Assembly: GCF_010093185.1 (NCBI RefSeq)
Contig: NZ_PDWL01000023.1
Span: 1-62,476, forward strand
Length of the DNA stretch: 62,476 nucleotides
Direction of reading: 5' to 3'
Source of the DNA: Pseudoxanthomonas jiangsuensis
GTDB taxonomy: Bacteria; Pseudomonadota; Gammaproteobacteria; Xanthomonadales; Xanthomonadaceae
Shown here: one piece after another, positions 27,043 through 36,122 of the stretch
Position numbering within the stretch: position 1 is the first letter of the stretch
Layout: the number at the start of each line of letters is the position of its first letter
Notes under the pieces: model-generated
What the model was told of the DNA's origin: nothing
Database searches by the model: none
The model's input: the letters and a program-made list of their open reading frames with translations, nothing else
Made by a program: the position numbers and the translations under genes

Positions 27043-28447
27043 CCGGTTTGCCTTTCTGCGGCGTCCGGCTTCGCTCTCCGCACGGGTCACCGGCCTCGTC
27101 GGCATCGCAATGATGGTGGTGCTCCTGCTGTTCAGCTGGGTCAGCGTGGGATCCCTCGACCGGCATTTCGCCGAAATGGATGAGGAAGAGTTGGGCGTGA
27201 TCGCCAGTTCGGTCATCCGGGCACTGGGCGAGGTGCAGGACGGAAGCGATACGCAGGCCTTGCGCCGTGCGGTTCGGGGGCATCACGGGGTCTACTACTA
27301 TGTCGCTGATGCCGGCGGAAAGACGCTGTACGCGCCGAAGGACGGTCCGGACCTGGCGAGCTTCGCCCGGCGCACACCTCCCGTCCCTCTGGCGGACAGG
27401 CAAAGCATGACGATATGGGAAGAGAACGGGAAGTCCTATCGAGGTGGCGTCATCCAGGTCGGGGGCGACACCAGTCTGAGCGGTACCTACACGATCGCCG
27501 TGGCGATGAACATCGGCGGCCATCTCGAATTCATCCGGAGCTTCAAGCGCATCCAGTGGTGGACCATCTGCGTGGTCATGTGCATCGCGATCCTTGTCGC
27601 CTGGTTCGCGGTTCGCTGGGGGCACATTCCGATCCACAGGGCGAACGAGAAGATTCGCGCGATCACCTCGTCCAAGCTGTATCTGCGATTGGATCCCAAG
27701 GCTGTACCGGTCGAGCTGGAAGAAACCATCGCGTCCTTCAACGACATGCTCGGGCGCATCGAGGATGGGTTCGAGCAACTGGCGAACTTCTCGGCCGACA
27801 TCGCCCACGAGTTGCGCACGCCGGTCACGAACCTGACCACGCAGACGGAAGTGGCGCTCGGTCAGGCCCGCTCGGCCGACGAGTATCGGGAGATTCTCTA
27901 TTCCAACCTGGAAGAGTTCGGGCGCCTGAACCGCATGATCAACGACATGCTGTTCCTGGCTCAGACCGAGAACGATCCGGGCAATCTGAATCTGGAGAGC
28001 GTGGTCCTTGAGGACGCCGTCCGGGGGCTGTTCGAGTACTTCGAGGCCTTGGTGGAAGAGCGAGGCGTGAAGCTCGAACTTCGCGGCCGCACGACACCGA
28101 TCCGCGGTGATCGGGAAATGCTTCGCCGGGCGCTCAGCAATCTGATCTCCAATGCGATCCGGTACACGCCCAGTGGCGAAACCATCACCGTGAGGTTCTC
28201 GCAGAAGGATCGGGACGTCATCATCAGCGTGGAGAATCCCGGCGAGAAGATTCCACCCGAGGAGCTCTCGCGCATCTTCAACCGCTTCTACCGGGTGGGG
28301 CACGCCGCCCACCGAAAGGGCGAAGGCGCCGGGCTGGGACTGGCCATCGTCAAATCCATCGTCGAGGCGCATGGCGGGTCGGTCAGCGCGCTGTCCGACG
28401 AGAAGCTGACCAAGTTCTACATCCTCTTGCCGTTGACCGAGAGCTGA
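27035..28447 (+). CDS. copS: Heavy-metal sensor histidine kinase CopS/CusS
   Basis: A 470-residue two-span membrane kinase. The first span is at about 19-36, followed by a periplasmic sensor loop (37-175) containing [12 protein letters not shown], with His residues that could contact copper. The second span is at about 176-195, then HAMP, an H-box with His258 ([13 protein letters not shown]), N-box ([10 protein letters not shown]) and G-box ([13 protein letters not shown]). It starts inside the copR stop region. It phosphorylates CopR on metal excess (family knowledge). Confidence 0.9.
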   Translation: MPDRFAFLRRPASLSARVTGLVGIAMMVVLLLFSWVSVGSLDRHFAEMDEEELGVIASSVIRALGEVQDGSDTQALRRAVRGHHGVYYYVADAGGKTLYAPKDGPDLASFARRTPPVPLADRQSMTIWEENGKSYRGGVIQVGGDTSLSGTYTIAVAMNIGGHLEFIRSFKRIQWWTICVVMCIAILVAWFAVRWGHIPIHRANEKIRAITSSKLYLRLDPKAVPVELEETIASFNDMLGRIEDGFEQLANFSADIAHELRTPVTNLTTQTEVALGQARSADEYREILYSNLEEFGRLNRMINDMLFLAQTENDPGNLNLESVVLEDAVRGLFEYFEALVEERGVKLELRGRTTPIRGDREMLRRALSNLISNAIRYTPSGETITVRFSQKDRDVIISVENPGEKIPPEELSRIFNRFYRVGHAAHRKGEGAGLGLAIVKSIVEAHGGSVSALSDEKLTKFYILLPLTES

Positions 28448-28523
28448 AAACACGTTCTTCATCGCCGCGCGCAGGCGGGTGATGGGGCATCGAGAGCTGC
28501 GGACTTCTGCCGTGCCGCGAGGT

Positions 28524-28969
28524 TCAGGGACGGGGACAATCGGGGGAGCCAGCGCCGCGCTGGGGCCAGAGCCGTGAAAGGCTGAGCGTCAGCATGAGCG
28601 AAGCCGCGGCCAGCCCCCAGGCAACGACAAACTGCCCATCCGTGCTGATGGCGGCGACGGCGATCGGCGCCAGAATCGGCCCGATGCTGGTCGCCGATTG
28701 CTGCGGACCGAGCCTCGATGCAGAAGGCGTGCCTTCACCGCCGATCCACAGGCTGGCGACCAGCCTGCCATCGCAACGAGAACCGCCAGAGTGATCGGGC
28801 TCCTTGCCAGCGGAAACAGGAGCATAGGCGTGCCGAACAGCATCAGCATCAGGAAGGCGAGCATCGCCGGTCGCGCAATCAGCCAGGGAAGATAGATGTG
28901 GAAGAGCTGAGCGGCGAGCATCGCAAAGCCGCACAGGGCGAGGGTGAATCTACGTATCTCTCCACGCAT
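28524..28969 (-). pseudogene. Frameshifted remnant of an MFS transporter
   Basis: Two minus-strand frames join to make part of a major-facilitator-like membrane protein. The upstream part (from about 28969) reads IRRFTLALCGFAMLAAQLFHIYLPWLIARP and continues through two more spans. After a frame change near 28780 the downstream frame reads SATSIGPILAPIAVAAI and GQFVVAWGLAAASLMLTLSL to a stop at 28524. No single frame is intact and most of the expected 12 spans are missing. The stretch 28448-28523 before copS holds nothing I can support. Confidence 0.55.
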
Positions 28970-29065
28970 CGTGGCGGCGTCAGTGGGTTCTGAACAATTT
29001 CCTTGATATGGGATTGCTAACATAAGCGCAGCGCTTTTGGCCGATAGTAAAAAAACGCTACACAG

Positions 29066-29473
29066 TTACACCTCAAAGCTTTGCGTTGGCTGACGTAGCG
29101 TCGAAAGAATCGTGCACTCGGCCCGCTGTCCCCCGTGGCAACTGATGATGACACGCTCAAGTTCATCGGCCATCCGGCGAAGATCTTCCTGGCGCGCACG
29201 AATATCGGTCAGATGTGTACGCGCCAGGCGATCGACGTCGTCGCAGGACAAACGCTCATCGCTGGCCAGTTGCAGGAGGCTGCGGATCTCTTCCAGACTG
29301 AAGCCCAGATCCCGCCCTCGCGCGATGAACCGCAGGCGCTCGATATCGGCGCTCGTATAAGCCCTATAACCACTGTCCGTGCGAGTGGGGTGGGGCAGCA
29401 GCCCGATCTTCTCGTAGTAGCGGATGGTTTCAAGGTGGCATCCGCTGGCTTCGGCAGCCTGACTGATCTTCAT
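29066..29473 (-). CDS. MerR-family Cd/Zn/Pb regulator, CadR/ZntR-like
   Basis: A 135-residue MerR-type activator. The start at 29473 (MKISQAAEASG) gives the canonical winged helix (ETIRYYEKIGLLPHP). The metal loop has Cys near residue 77 (LSCDDV) and the pair SCHGGQRAEC near 113-121, the three-Cys arrangement of CadR/ZntR/PbrR rather than the two-Cys CueR pattern. It is divergent from the CDF transporter, with a TTGACT-N19-TACGCT promoter between them. Longer upstream reading to 29743 runs through the transporter and is rejected. Confidence 0.85.
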   Translation of the reverse strand: MKISQAAEASGCHLETIRYYEKIGLLPHPTRTDSGYRAYTSADIERLRFIARGRDLGFSLEEIRSLLQLASDERLSCDDVDRLARTHLTDIRARQEDLRRMADELERVIISCHGGQRAECTILSTLRQPTQSFEV

Positions 29474-29484
29474 GGAAGGATCGC

Positions 29485-29515
29485 TTGACTCTGTAGTTAC
29501 TACAGACTTTACGCT
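29485..29515 (+). promoter_or_regulatory. MerR-type (CadR/PbrR-like) promoter of the CDF gene
   Basis: TTGACT (29485-29490), exactly 19 bp including the palindrome CTGTAG-TTA-CTACAG, then TACGCT (29510-29515). The long spacer and central dyad are typical targets of CadR, PbrR and ZntR. Confidence 0.8.
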
Positions 29516-29573
29516 AGCCGGGCCCAAACTGTGATTTTCCGGTTGCAGGAGTGGCCCCTCAACGGAGCGCGTG

Positions 29574-30212
29574 ATGTCTGAATGCTGTGGCTGCGGCAAG
29601 GTAGTCGATGTAGCGGGTATGCAAGCCAAGCAGCGCAAGGTGCTGGTGATCGTGCTGCTGATCAACCTGGCGACCTTCGTCATGATGGCCCTCGCCGCGT
29701 GGCACTCCCACTCTTCGTCCCTGTTGTCCGGAAGCCTGGACAACCTCGGGGATGCGCTGACCTATGCGGTGAGCCTGGCGGTGGTGGGCGCATCGGCACA
29801 CCTGAAGGGCCGGGTGGCCCTGCTCAAAGGCTTCTTGATCCTAGGGGCCGCGATCGCGGTAGGCGTACAGATCGTCTGGCGCTTGGCCCATCCGGGTGTT
29901 CCGATCTTTGAGAGCATGGGGGTGGCTGCGTTGCTTAACTTGGCGGCCAATGCGGTCTGCCTGTGGTTGCTGAACCCCTATCGCGCCGGCGATATCAACA
30001 TGGCCTCGGCGTGGGAGTGTTCGCGCAATGATATCTACGAGGGCGTCGCCGTCATCCTGGCCGCGGCGCTGGTGTGGGCCTTCGGCGCGGGGTGGCCCGA
30101 CCTAGTGATTGCTGCAGCGTTGCTGGTTCTGTTCCTGCGCTCGGCGGTGCGCGTGTTGCGGGCTGCGTGGCGCGAAAGTCGACCAAGCGCGCAGCCCAGT
30201 GCCACGATCTAG
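29574..30212 (+). CDS. Short cation diffusion facilitator (CDF) family transporter
   Basis: A 212-residue inner-membrane transporter with six predicted spans. The N-terminus is Cys-rich (MSECCGCGK). The family aspartates appear in SGSLDNLGDALTY, and ECSRNDIYEG is the second-site region. It lacks the cytoplasmic C-terminal domain of CzcD. The ATG at 29574 has GGAG 6 bp upstream; a GTG one codon earlier is possible. It is under the CadR-like promoter and ends convergently, overlapping the LABN gene by 4 bp. The probable substrates are Zn, Cd or Pb, judged from the regulator. Confidence 0.8.
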   Translation: MSECCGCGKVVDVAGMQAKQRKVLVIVLLINLATFVMMALAAWHSHSSSLLSGSLDNLGDALTYAVSLAVVGASAHLKGRVALLKGFLILGAAIAVGVQIVWRLAHPGVPIFESMGVAALLNLAANAVCLWLLNPYRAGDINMASAWECSRNDIYEGVAVILAAALVWAFGAGWPDLVIAAALLVLFLRSAVRVLRAAWRESRPSAQPSATI

Positions 30213-30583
30213 CAGGAGTGATCGTCCTCGGAAGGGGACGAGGCGGGTTTGGCTACGGCGCTCGTACCAATGCTACGGTGATGGCGTATGTCCAGATACA
30301 GGCTATACGCGGCGGTGAAGGCCGGCAGCAGGTTCTGCACGACGCCCACGGCATCCTGCTTGGACGAGAACAGGAAGTAGCTCAAAGCCATCAGGCTGCC
30401 GCACAAACTCATGTACCAGAACAGGCGCGGGATCACCGGCCGGCCGGCGCGTTTGGACGCCACGAACTGGATCAGCCAGCGCACGCCGAAGAAGGCCGCA
30501 CCGGTCAGGCCAATGAGCTTCCAGGGCGTTGTATGTAGGCCCGTCCAGCTCAACCATAGGATTTCCTGATCCATTACGTTCAT
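30209..30583 (-). CDS. LABN-domain small membrane protein (lipid A disaccharide synthase N-terminal type)
   Basis: A 124-residue membrane protein with three spans matching the LAB_N domain: WKLIGLTGAAFFGVRWLIQFVASKRAGRPVIPRLFWYMSL..GSLMALSYFLFSSKQDAVGVVQN. In the family this domain accompanies glycosyltransferases of lipid A-sugar modification (ArnT-like). It overlaps the glycosyltransferase gene by 4 bp. It is the last gene of the block that begins with czcI-like. Confidence 0.82.
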   Translation of the reverse strand: MNVMDQEILWLSWTGLHTTPWKLIGLTGAAFFGVRWLIQFVASKRAGRPVIPRLFWYMSLCGSLMALSYFLFSSKQDAVGVVQNLLPAFTAAYSLYLDIRHHRSIGTSAVAKPASSPSEDDHSC

Positions 30584-31338
30584 GACTTGCAGCCAGCACT
30601 GAGCTCGCTGGTGGCGGTTACATGGCTGCGCTGGATCAGCCAGCCCACGCCCATCAGGTCGCGGATGCCCACCAGCGCACGGCCCAGGTTGGTGTACTTG
30701 GACTGGCCCGATCCCCGCGGTCGGTGGGAGACCGGCACACTGAGTGTCTTCCAGCCGGCGCGCTGCATCAGTGCCGGCAGGTAGCGGTGCATGTGATCGA
30801 AATAGGGTAGGTCCAAGAATGCAGCGCGGTCGAACAGCTTGATGCCACAGCCGGTATCGGGCGTGTCATCCCGCAACAGTGATTGCCGGATGCGATTGGC
30901 CCAGCGCGAGGCCCAGCGCTTGCTGGCCGTGTCCTTGCGCTCGGTGCGCCAGCCAGCGAACAGGCGTATCTGCGGCGAAGCCGCTTGGCGAGCGGTCAGT
31001 AGTTTCAGGATGTCGGCCGGATCGTTCTGGCCGTCGCCATCGAGCGTGGCGATCCAGGGCGAGAGCGCGTGCTTGACGCCATTGCGGATGGCGGTGCTTT
31101 GCCCACTGCGTTGATGGTGCAGCAACACCCGCAGTTCGGGCACCTCGGCTTTGAGCCAGACGAGTACCTCACGCGTGTCATCGTCGGAGCGATCGTCCAC
31201 ACAGATGATGTCGAAGGCGATCTTGCCGCGCAGGTGATGCACCACCTCCTGCACGAGCGGCCCGATGTTGCCGCGTTCGTTGAAGACGGGAATGACGACT
31301 GACAGACTGGGCATCCGGGGCAGGGACGGGCTTTGCAT
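30580..31338 (-). CDS. Family 2 glycosyltransferase, dolichol-phosphate-mannose synthase/ArnC-like
   Basis: A 252-residue GT2 enzyme with SVVIPVFNERGNI near residue 11, CVDDRSDDDT, the DXD-type TLDGDGQNDPADI and a PRGSGQSKYTNLGR acceptor-region motif as in DPM1/ArnC-type enzymes, which load a sugar onto polyprenyl phosphate. The start at 31338 is tentative; an in-frame ATG at 31401 would overlap the upstream GT39 gene by 17 bp. A role in charging sugar for the GT39 enzyme is inferred from order and from the LABN gene that follows. Confidence 0.8.
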   Translation of the reverse strand: MQSPSLPRMPSLSVVIPVFNERGNIGPLVQEVVHHLRGKIAFDIICVDDRSDDDTREVLVWLKAEVPELRVLLHHQRSGQSTAIRNGVKHALSPWIATLDGDGQNDPADILKLLTARQAASPQIRLFAGWRTERKDTASKRWASRWANRIRQSLLRDDTPDTGCGIKLFDRAAFLDLPYFDHMHRYLPALMQRAGWKTLSVPVSHRPRGSGQSKYTNLGRALVGIRDLMGVGWLIQRSHVTATSELSAGCKS

Positions 31339-31384
31339 GGCGAAGGACTCAGCAGAAGGGCGTGCGGGAAAGGAGAAGGATGAC

Positions 31385-33088
31385 TCAGTCTTCGCTGACA
31401 TCGGCTGACCACGTGGCCGGGACTTCGCAGTCCAGAATCCAGGCCGTACCCGGTGCCAGAATCCAGGCGCGTCGATTGGAGGCGCCGATGTCGATGACCT
31501 GCATTGGATCCAGGCAAGGCCCAATGGCTTCCTTGCGCAGGAACAGCCAGCGTCGCGTCGGGTCCTGCAGCAGCCAGGTGTGCGCCTGCTGCCACTGCTC
31601 CACCCAGGGCTTCTTGAAACCGAACTCGGTAACCGGCCGGTCGGCCTGGAGCAGATGCTGTTCGCGCCAGCCGAGCATGGCCAGTTCCGCATCCAGATCG
31701 ATGGTGGCCTCCACGCGTTGCATCAGCGCTTTGGCAGAACTGTCAGGACTGAGCGCCGGCATGAATCCCACGCCATAGGCGATCCACAGCGAGGCGGTGA
31801 CCGCCACCAGCGCAAACACCACCCTCCGGCGTGCGGCGACCATCACGACCAGGCTCACGACGGTGAAGGCCAGCAGCCAGCCACTGACCTGCTTGACGGT
31901 GCTCATGTCCATGCCGCGTCCTTCGAGCAGGCCTTGCACGCGTTCGGGCGAGGCGGTCAGTAACCACAGGCCCAAGGCGCCCGTCAGGGTGATCACCACC
32001 GACAGGTACGACCACAGCACCGCGCGTACGCCACGCCGGCGCAGCAAGCCGGCCAACAACGGCGATGCGGCGAGCGCCAGGGCAGGCAGCATCGGGAAGA
32101 TGTAGACCTCGCGCTTGCCCGGGCTGGCACTGAAGAAGACCAGCACCAGCAGCGCCCAACCGAGCAGTAGCGCGTAACGCGGGTCCACGCGACGCACACG
32201 CCGCCACCACGCCGGCAGCAACCACGGCGCGAGCAGCACGCCTGGCAGCCACAGCGTGAGCATGGTCTGTAGGTAGTACCAAGCGGGTTTTACGTGGTGC
32301 CAGGCATTGGCGTAGCGGGTGCCGGTCTGCTTGAACAGCATTTCCCGCGCGTAGGTGTGCAGGGCCGGATCCGATGAGGCCGCCACCGTGGCCAGCATCG
32401 GTACCAGCCACACACCCGCGCCCAGCACAAAACCCGCAATGCCGGCCAGCACATGCACCCCTCGGTGCGAGGGCAGGAGGTGGGGCGACTTCCACCGCAC
32501 CCACAGCCAAGGCACGAACACCAACAACGGCAGAAAGCCCACGCCCTTGGTGACCGTGCCCAAGCCAGCGGCGAAGGTGGCCACCATCAGCAGCCAGGGG
32601 CTGGGCTTTTCAAGCAGGTAGCGCACCAGCGCCCATAGCGAGAGCGTGGTCATGCCCACCAGCACCATGTCGATCTGCGCGCGCTTGGCTTGCAGCACGA
32701 ACTGCAGGCAGACGAACAGGCCCAACACGGTGTAGTCGGTCGTGCGCTTTCCCCACAGGCGCCGAGCAAGATCGCCGGTCAGCCACAGCGTCAGCAGCGC
32801 GGCCAGCAAGGACGGCAGCAGGAATGCCACATCCCAACTGCGCACCAGCACATAACTGGCCGCCTGCAGCCACATGAAGGTGGGCGGCTTCTCGGCGTAG
32901 AGCTCAATCCCGCGCTGCGGGAACAGCCATTGGCTGGTCTCCACCATGGTCTTGGCCGCCAGTACGAAGCGCGGCTCGTCTGCGGGCATCGGCTCGCGTA
33001 AGCCCAGGCCGGCCAGCAACGCCGCGATGACCAGCAGGATCAGCAGCCACGTCTGGCGAGGGGAGAGGTCGCTAAGGGAATGACGCAT
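31385..33088 (-). CDS. Family 39 glycosyltransferase, ArnT-like membrane transferase
   Basis: A 567-residue polytopic protein of the ArnT/PMT superfamily. The first periplasmic loop has the acidic DEPRF (residues 38-42), then MVETSQWLFPQRGIELYAEKPPTFMW and about 12 spans, followed by a soluble periplasmic C-terminus from about residue 440. ArnT moves aminoarabinose from undecaprenyl phosphate to lipid A; the sugar here is unknown. With the GT2 and LABN genes it forms an envelope-modification set transcribed after eptA and dgkA. Confidence 0.83.
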   Translation of the reverse strand: MRHSLSDLSPRQTWLLILLVIAALLAGLGLREPMPADEPRFVLAAKTMVETSQWLFPQRGIELYAEKPPTFMWLQAASYVLVRSWDVAFLLPSLLAALLTLWLTGDLARRLWGKRTTDYTVLGLFVCLQFVLQAKRAQIDMVLVGMTTLSLWALVRYLLEKPSPWLLMVATFAAGLGTVTKGVGFLPLLVFVPWLWVRWKSPHLLPSHRGVHVLAGIAGFVLGAGVWLVPMLATVAASSDPALHTYAREMLFKQTGTRYANAWHHVKPAWYYLQTMLTLWLPGVLLAPWLLPAWWRRVRRVDPRYALLLGWALLVLVFFSASPGKREVYIFPMLPALALAASPLLAGLLRRRGVRAVLWSYLSVVITLTGALGLWLLTASPERVQGLLEGRGMDMSTVKQVSGWLLAFTVVSLVVMVAARRRVVFALVAVTASLWIAYGVGFMPALSPDSSAKALMQRVEATIDLDAELAMLGWREQHLLQADRPVTEFGFKKPWVEQWQQAHTWLLQDPTRRWLFLRKEAIGPCLDPMQVIDIGASNRRAWILAPGTAWILDCEVPATWSADVSED

Positions 33089-33151
33089 CGGCGTATCGCT
33101 CGTGCAAACAGAGGAAGAGAACGGGAAACCTTCGGTGCGGGATCGCGCGAT

Positions 33152-33898
33152 CTAGAAGCGGCGTCGACGCTTTCGTCCGCCGTGCGGCGGCGGCCCGGAC
33201 GGCCCTTTGCGCAAAGGCGGCGACGTCCCGTCCGGTGGGGACGGCCGGTTCTGATGGCGGGGAAAGGGATTGCCGAAGCTCTCGATCACCGGCGATGACA
33301 GGGCGCGTGCCTGCTCGATCGAAGCTCTGAATTTGGCCGCCGACACCCAGGCCGCGATCGCTGCCAGGGCCGACGTCACCCCCAACCACGGCGCGGCGCC
33401 CTGCATGCCCGTGCGGGTGGCGACAGCCGACTGCAGGACCGCCGTGATGGTGAACAGGGCGCCGTAGATCACGCTCAGCACAATGCCCGTGCGCCGCCGG
33501 CGCACGGGTATGGCCTGCAGGGGTCTGGCCATCAGCGCCGACGCGATGGCGAGCGCGTAGAACGGCGCCTCCAGGGCGGCGACCACGGTGCCGGCGGTGC
33601 CCACGGATCGATAGGCGATGAGCAAGCCGAGCAACATCACCGGCGCGGCCACCAGCAACTCACGCAGGCGTGGCCGCATCGCGGCCGCGAACTCGGACAG
33701 ATACCGGCGATCGTCGCGCTTGAACGCCACCAGCAGATCCAGCGCGTGCAGGGTGACCACCACCCAGAACAGCGCGCCCGTCAGCACCACGGTGCTGCTG
33801 AGAATCACGGTGAGGCCATCGGGGTGGGGAATCGACATCGCCGACTTCAGTCCCCAGCCCAGGGCAATCACCAGTGCGGCTAACAGTACGTATGCCAT
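33152..33898 (-). CDS. Membrane protein of the envelope block, function unknown
   Basis: A 248-residue protein with about six hydrophobic segments and a Pro/Arg-rich cytoplasmic tail (PPPHGGRKRRRRF). The ATG at 33898 (MAYVLLAALVIALGW) has GGAG just upstream; the alternative TTG at 33910 is less likely. No motif is recognised. It lies 22 bp after dgkA and 63 bp before the ArnT-like gene, so it is probably co-transcribed with them. Confidence 0.6.
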   Translation of the reverse strand: MAYVLLAALVIALGWGLKSAMSIPHPDGLTVILSSTVVLTGALFWVVVTLHALDLLVAFKRDDRRYLSEFAAAMRPRLRELLVAAPVMLLGLLIAYRSVGTAGTVVAALEAPFYALAIASALMARPLQAIPVRRRRTGIVLSVIYGALFTITAVLQSAVATRTGMQGAAPWLGVTSALAAIAAWVSAAKFRASIEQARALSSPVIESFGNPFPRHQNRPSPPDGTSPPLRKGPSGPPPHGGRKRRRRF

Positions 33899-33920
33899 AT
33901 CACGCTCCAAAGGCGTCGCA

Positions 33921-34292
33921 TCAGCTGGCCAAGATGGCCAGCCATGTCAGCGCCGCCATGGCCAAAGTCAGGAAGACGGCGGCCGAACCCATGTCCTTGG
34001 CGCGACCGGCCAGTTCGTGGTGTTCGGGGCCGTAGCGCTCGATCACTGCCTCGATGGCCGAGTTGAGAAGCTCCACGGGCAGTACCAGCAGGACGGAGAT
34101 CGCCAGCAAGGCGCGCTCCACACCGTTCTCACCCAGCAGCAGTCCCAGCGGTGCCATCACAAGGGCGATTACCACTTCAAGTCGGAAGGAGGATTCATGC
34201 AGCCAAGCGGCGCGCAGTCCTTGAAAAGACCAGCACGTGGCCATCATCAAACGCTTGGGACCACGCGGCAGGTGGCCATACCCATCAGCCAT
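33921..34292 (-). CDS. dgkA: Diacylglycerol kinase
   Basis: A 123-residue trimeric membrane kinase with the DgkA core: SFQGLRAAWLHESSFRLEV, LLVLPVELLNSAIEAVIERYG and HELAGRAKDMGSAAVFLTL. It recycles the diacylglycerol that EptA-type phosphoethanolamine transferases release from phosphatidylethanolamine (known chemistry), which explains why it directly follows eptA. The 111-bp gap between the two contains no clear terminator. Confidence 0.93.
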   Translation of the reverse strand: MADGYGHLPRGPKRLMMATCWSFQGLRAAWLHESSFRLEVVIALVMAPLGLLLGENGVERALLAISVLLVLPVELLNSAIEAVIERYGPEHHELAGRAKDMGSAAVFLTLAMAALTWLAILAS

Positions 34293-34403
34293 GGGACGTT
34301 CCTCGAGAAAGAGTGAGTGCGCGCTTCGATCGCAATCTCGCGCAAAGCATCGGAAGGCCCGGCGATGTTCGCCGGGCAGAGGTGGGAGTACAGTCGGAAG
34401 GCC

Positions 34404-36122
34404 TCATGGCGAGGCTCCCGCCGTGGCCTGACATCCGAAGAACACATCCAGCGTCGGCTCGTAGGCCTCGGTCTTGACCTGCATCAATGCCAGGACGGAA
34501 TGGAACAGGTTGTCGTGGCTGATCGGCTGGCTTGCCCGACTGCGCACGCACGCGGTGTTGACGCCCTTACCGCCGGCCATGCCCGGTGAAAGCCAGGCCA
34601 CCATCGGCACCTTGATCTGGGTGTCCGGCGCAATGGAGTAGGGCAAGCCGTGCAGATAGACGTTGCCTTCGCCCAGCGACTCGCCGTGATCGGAGACATA
34701 GATCATCGCCGTGTCGTGCGTGGTGTCTTGCGAGAGCATCTGGATCGTCTTGGACAGGAAGTCATCCGTTTCCAGGATGGCGTTGTCGTAGGCGTTGACG
34801 ATCTCTTGCCGCGTGCAGCTGCCCAGATCCGAGGAACGACAGTCAGGCCGAAACTGACGGAGTGCTTCCGGATAGCGTTTGAAGTACGCCGGCCCGTGAT
34901 TGCCCAGTTGATGCAGAACCACCACCGTGTCGCCGGGGTTGTCATCGATCACATCGTGCAAACCTTGCAGCATCACCGCATCACGGCAGGCCTGGTCATC
35001 GCACAGCGAGCTCTCCGGCGGCTTGCGGTAGGACTCGAAGGACAAACCATCGCAGACGCCCTTGCAGCCGGTCTGGTTGTCCCGCCACAACGTCTTGACG
35101 CCGGCCCGCTCCAGCACGTGTAGCAGCGACTCGGAACCCACGATGTTCTCGCGGTCGTAGTTGCGCCGGCCAGCAAGGGAGAACATGCAGGGCACGGAGA
35201 CTTCCGTGTTGGACCCGCACGCAGTGACGTCGCTGAAGTTGATGACGTTCAACTTCGACAGCTGAGGCGTGGTCTGCCGTTCGTAGCCGTTTAAGCCCCA
35301 GTTCTGGGCGCGCACGGTCTCGCCAACCACGACCACCAACAGGTGGGACTTGGTCGAGGGCGCGTGCGCCTGCTGGCGGGCATCGGCCGCCACGACCTGG
35401 CGCGGCAGCTTTGGGCTCCCGGCCTCTTGGCTGAGCACGCGCGTGATGGACGCCAGGTAGTTGCCCGGCGCGATCAGGTAGCGCAGCGCTTTGTCATTGC
35501 GCATCAGCGAGGACACGTCCTGGAAGGTGGCCATCACCCCCACGCACGTGAGTAACAACATCGCACCCAGGAACAGCATCCGGCGTAGCAGGGCCTGCTT
35601 GAGCGTGAAGCGCGGCAAGTGCACCAGCCACAAAGCGGCCGCCGGCAGCACGCCCATCAGCGAGACCGTGCCCACCATGTCCCAGGTCAACAGCTCACGG
35701 GCCTCTGCCACATCGGTCCGGATCACGTTGCGGACCATGCTCGGATCCAGATAGACCGCGTACGTGCTGGCGAAGTAAGCCGCCGAGGCGGTGGTCACCA
35801 GCAGGATCGCCAGAACAGGTCGGGCAATCCAGCGGTTGAGCACCAAGCCGAACAGCAACGCATGCAAGCCAACCAGGGCAGCGGTCACCCCGATGTAGAA
35901 ACGCAGTTCTCTCGCCCCGCTTAGGACGTCTGACTCTTTGACACTGGCCCAGAAGGCGCCGTTTGCGGTGAACGCAAAGAAGACGGCAACCGTCAGGATG
36001 ACCAGCTCCAGGCTCAGCGCCACCCGCCAACGCGGACGGTGTGCGCTTGTTGAACCTCGGAGCGATGTGTCTTGGAATCGGGCGAAAACCTTGCGGAAAC
36101 TCGCTCGATTCCGGTCAGGCAT
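34404..36122 (-). CDS. eptA: Lipid A phosphoethanolamine transferase, EptA/MCR-like
   Basis: A 572-residue inner-membrane enzyme with five N-terminal spans and a periplasmic sulfatase-fold domain from about residue 255. Key features are VVVVGETVR with the metal ligand Glu268, the nucleophile region SNTEVSVPCMFSL with Thr306 as predicted acceptor, several Cys pairs, and VSDHGESLGEGNVYLHG with Zn ligands. This is the EptA/MCR family, which adds phosphoethanolamine to lipid A and confers polymyxin resistance. Its start overlaps the czcD stop by 8 bp, so a Zn-dependent enzyme is translationally coupled to a Zn exporter. Activity in this host is not proven. Confidence 0.9.
   Translation of the reverse strand: MPDRNRASFRKVFARFQDTSLRGSTSAHRPRWRVALSLELVILTVAVFFAFTANGAFWASVKESDVLSGARELRFYIGVTAALVGLHALLFGLVLNRWIARPVLAILLVTTASAAYFASTYAVYLDPSMVRNVIRTDVAEARELLTWDMVGTVSLMGVLPAAALWLVHLPRFTLKQALLRRMLFLGAMLLLTCVGVMATFQDVSSLMRNDKALRYLIAPGNYLASITRVLSQEAGSPKLPRQVVAADARQQAHAPSTKSHLLVVVVGETVRAQNWGLNGYERQTTPQLSKLNVINFSDVTACGSNTEVSVPCMFSLAGRRNYDRENIVGSESLLHVLERAGVKTLWRDNQTGCKGVCDGLSFESYRKPPESSLCDDQACRDAVMLQGLHDVIDDNPGDTVVVLHQLGNHGPAYFKRYPEALRQFRPDCRSSDLGSCTRQEIVNAYDNAILETDDFLSKTIQMLSQDTTHDTAMIYVSDHGESLGEGNVYLHGLPYSIAPDTQIKVPMVAWLSPGMAGGKGVNTACVRSRASQPISHDNLFHSVLALMQVKTEAYEPTLDVFFGCQATAGASP

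Noticed and set aside
28999..29030. A third dif-like site (TTATGTTAGC on the minus strand)
   Set aside because: Only an XerD-like half is present; the expected XerC arm does not match (GGCCAAAAGCG).
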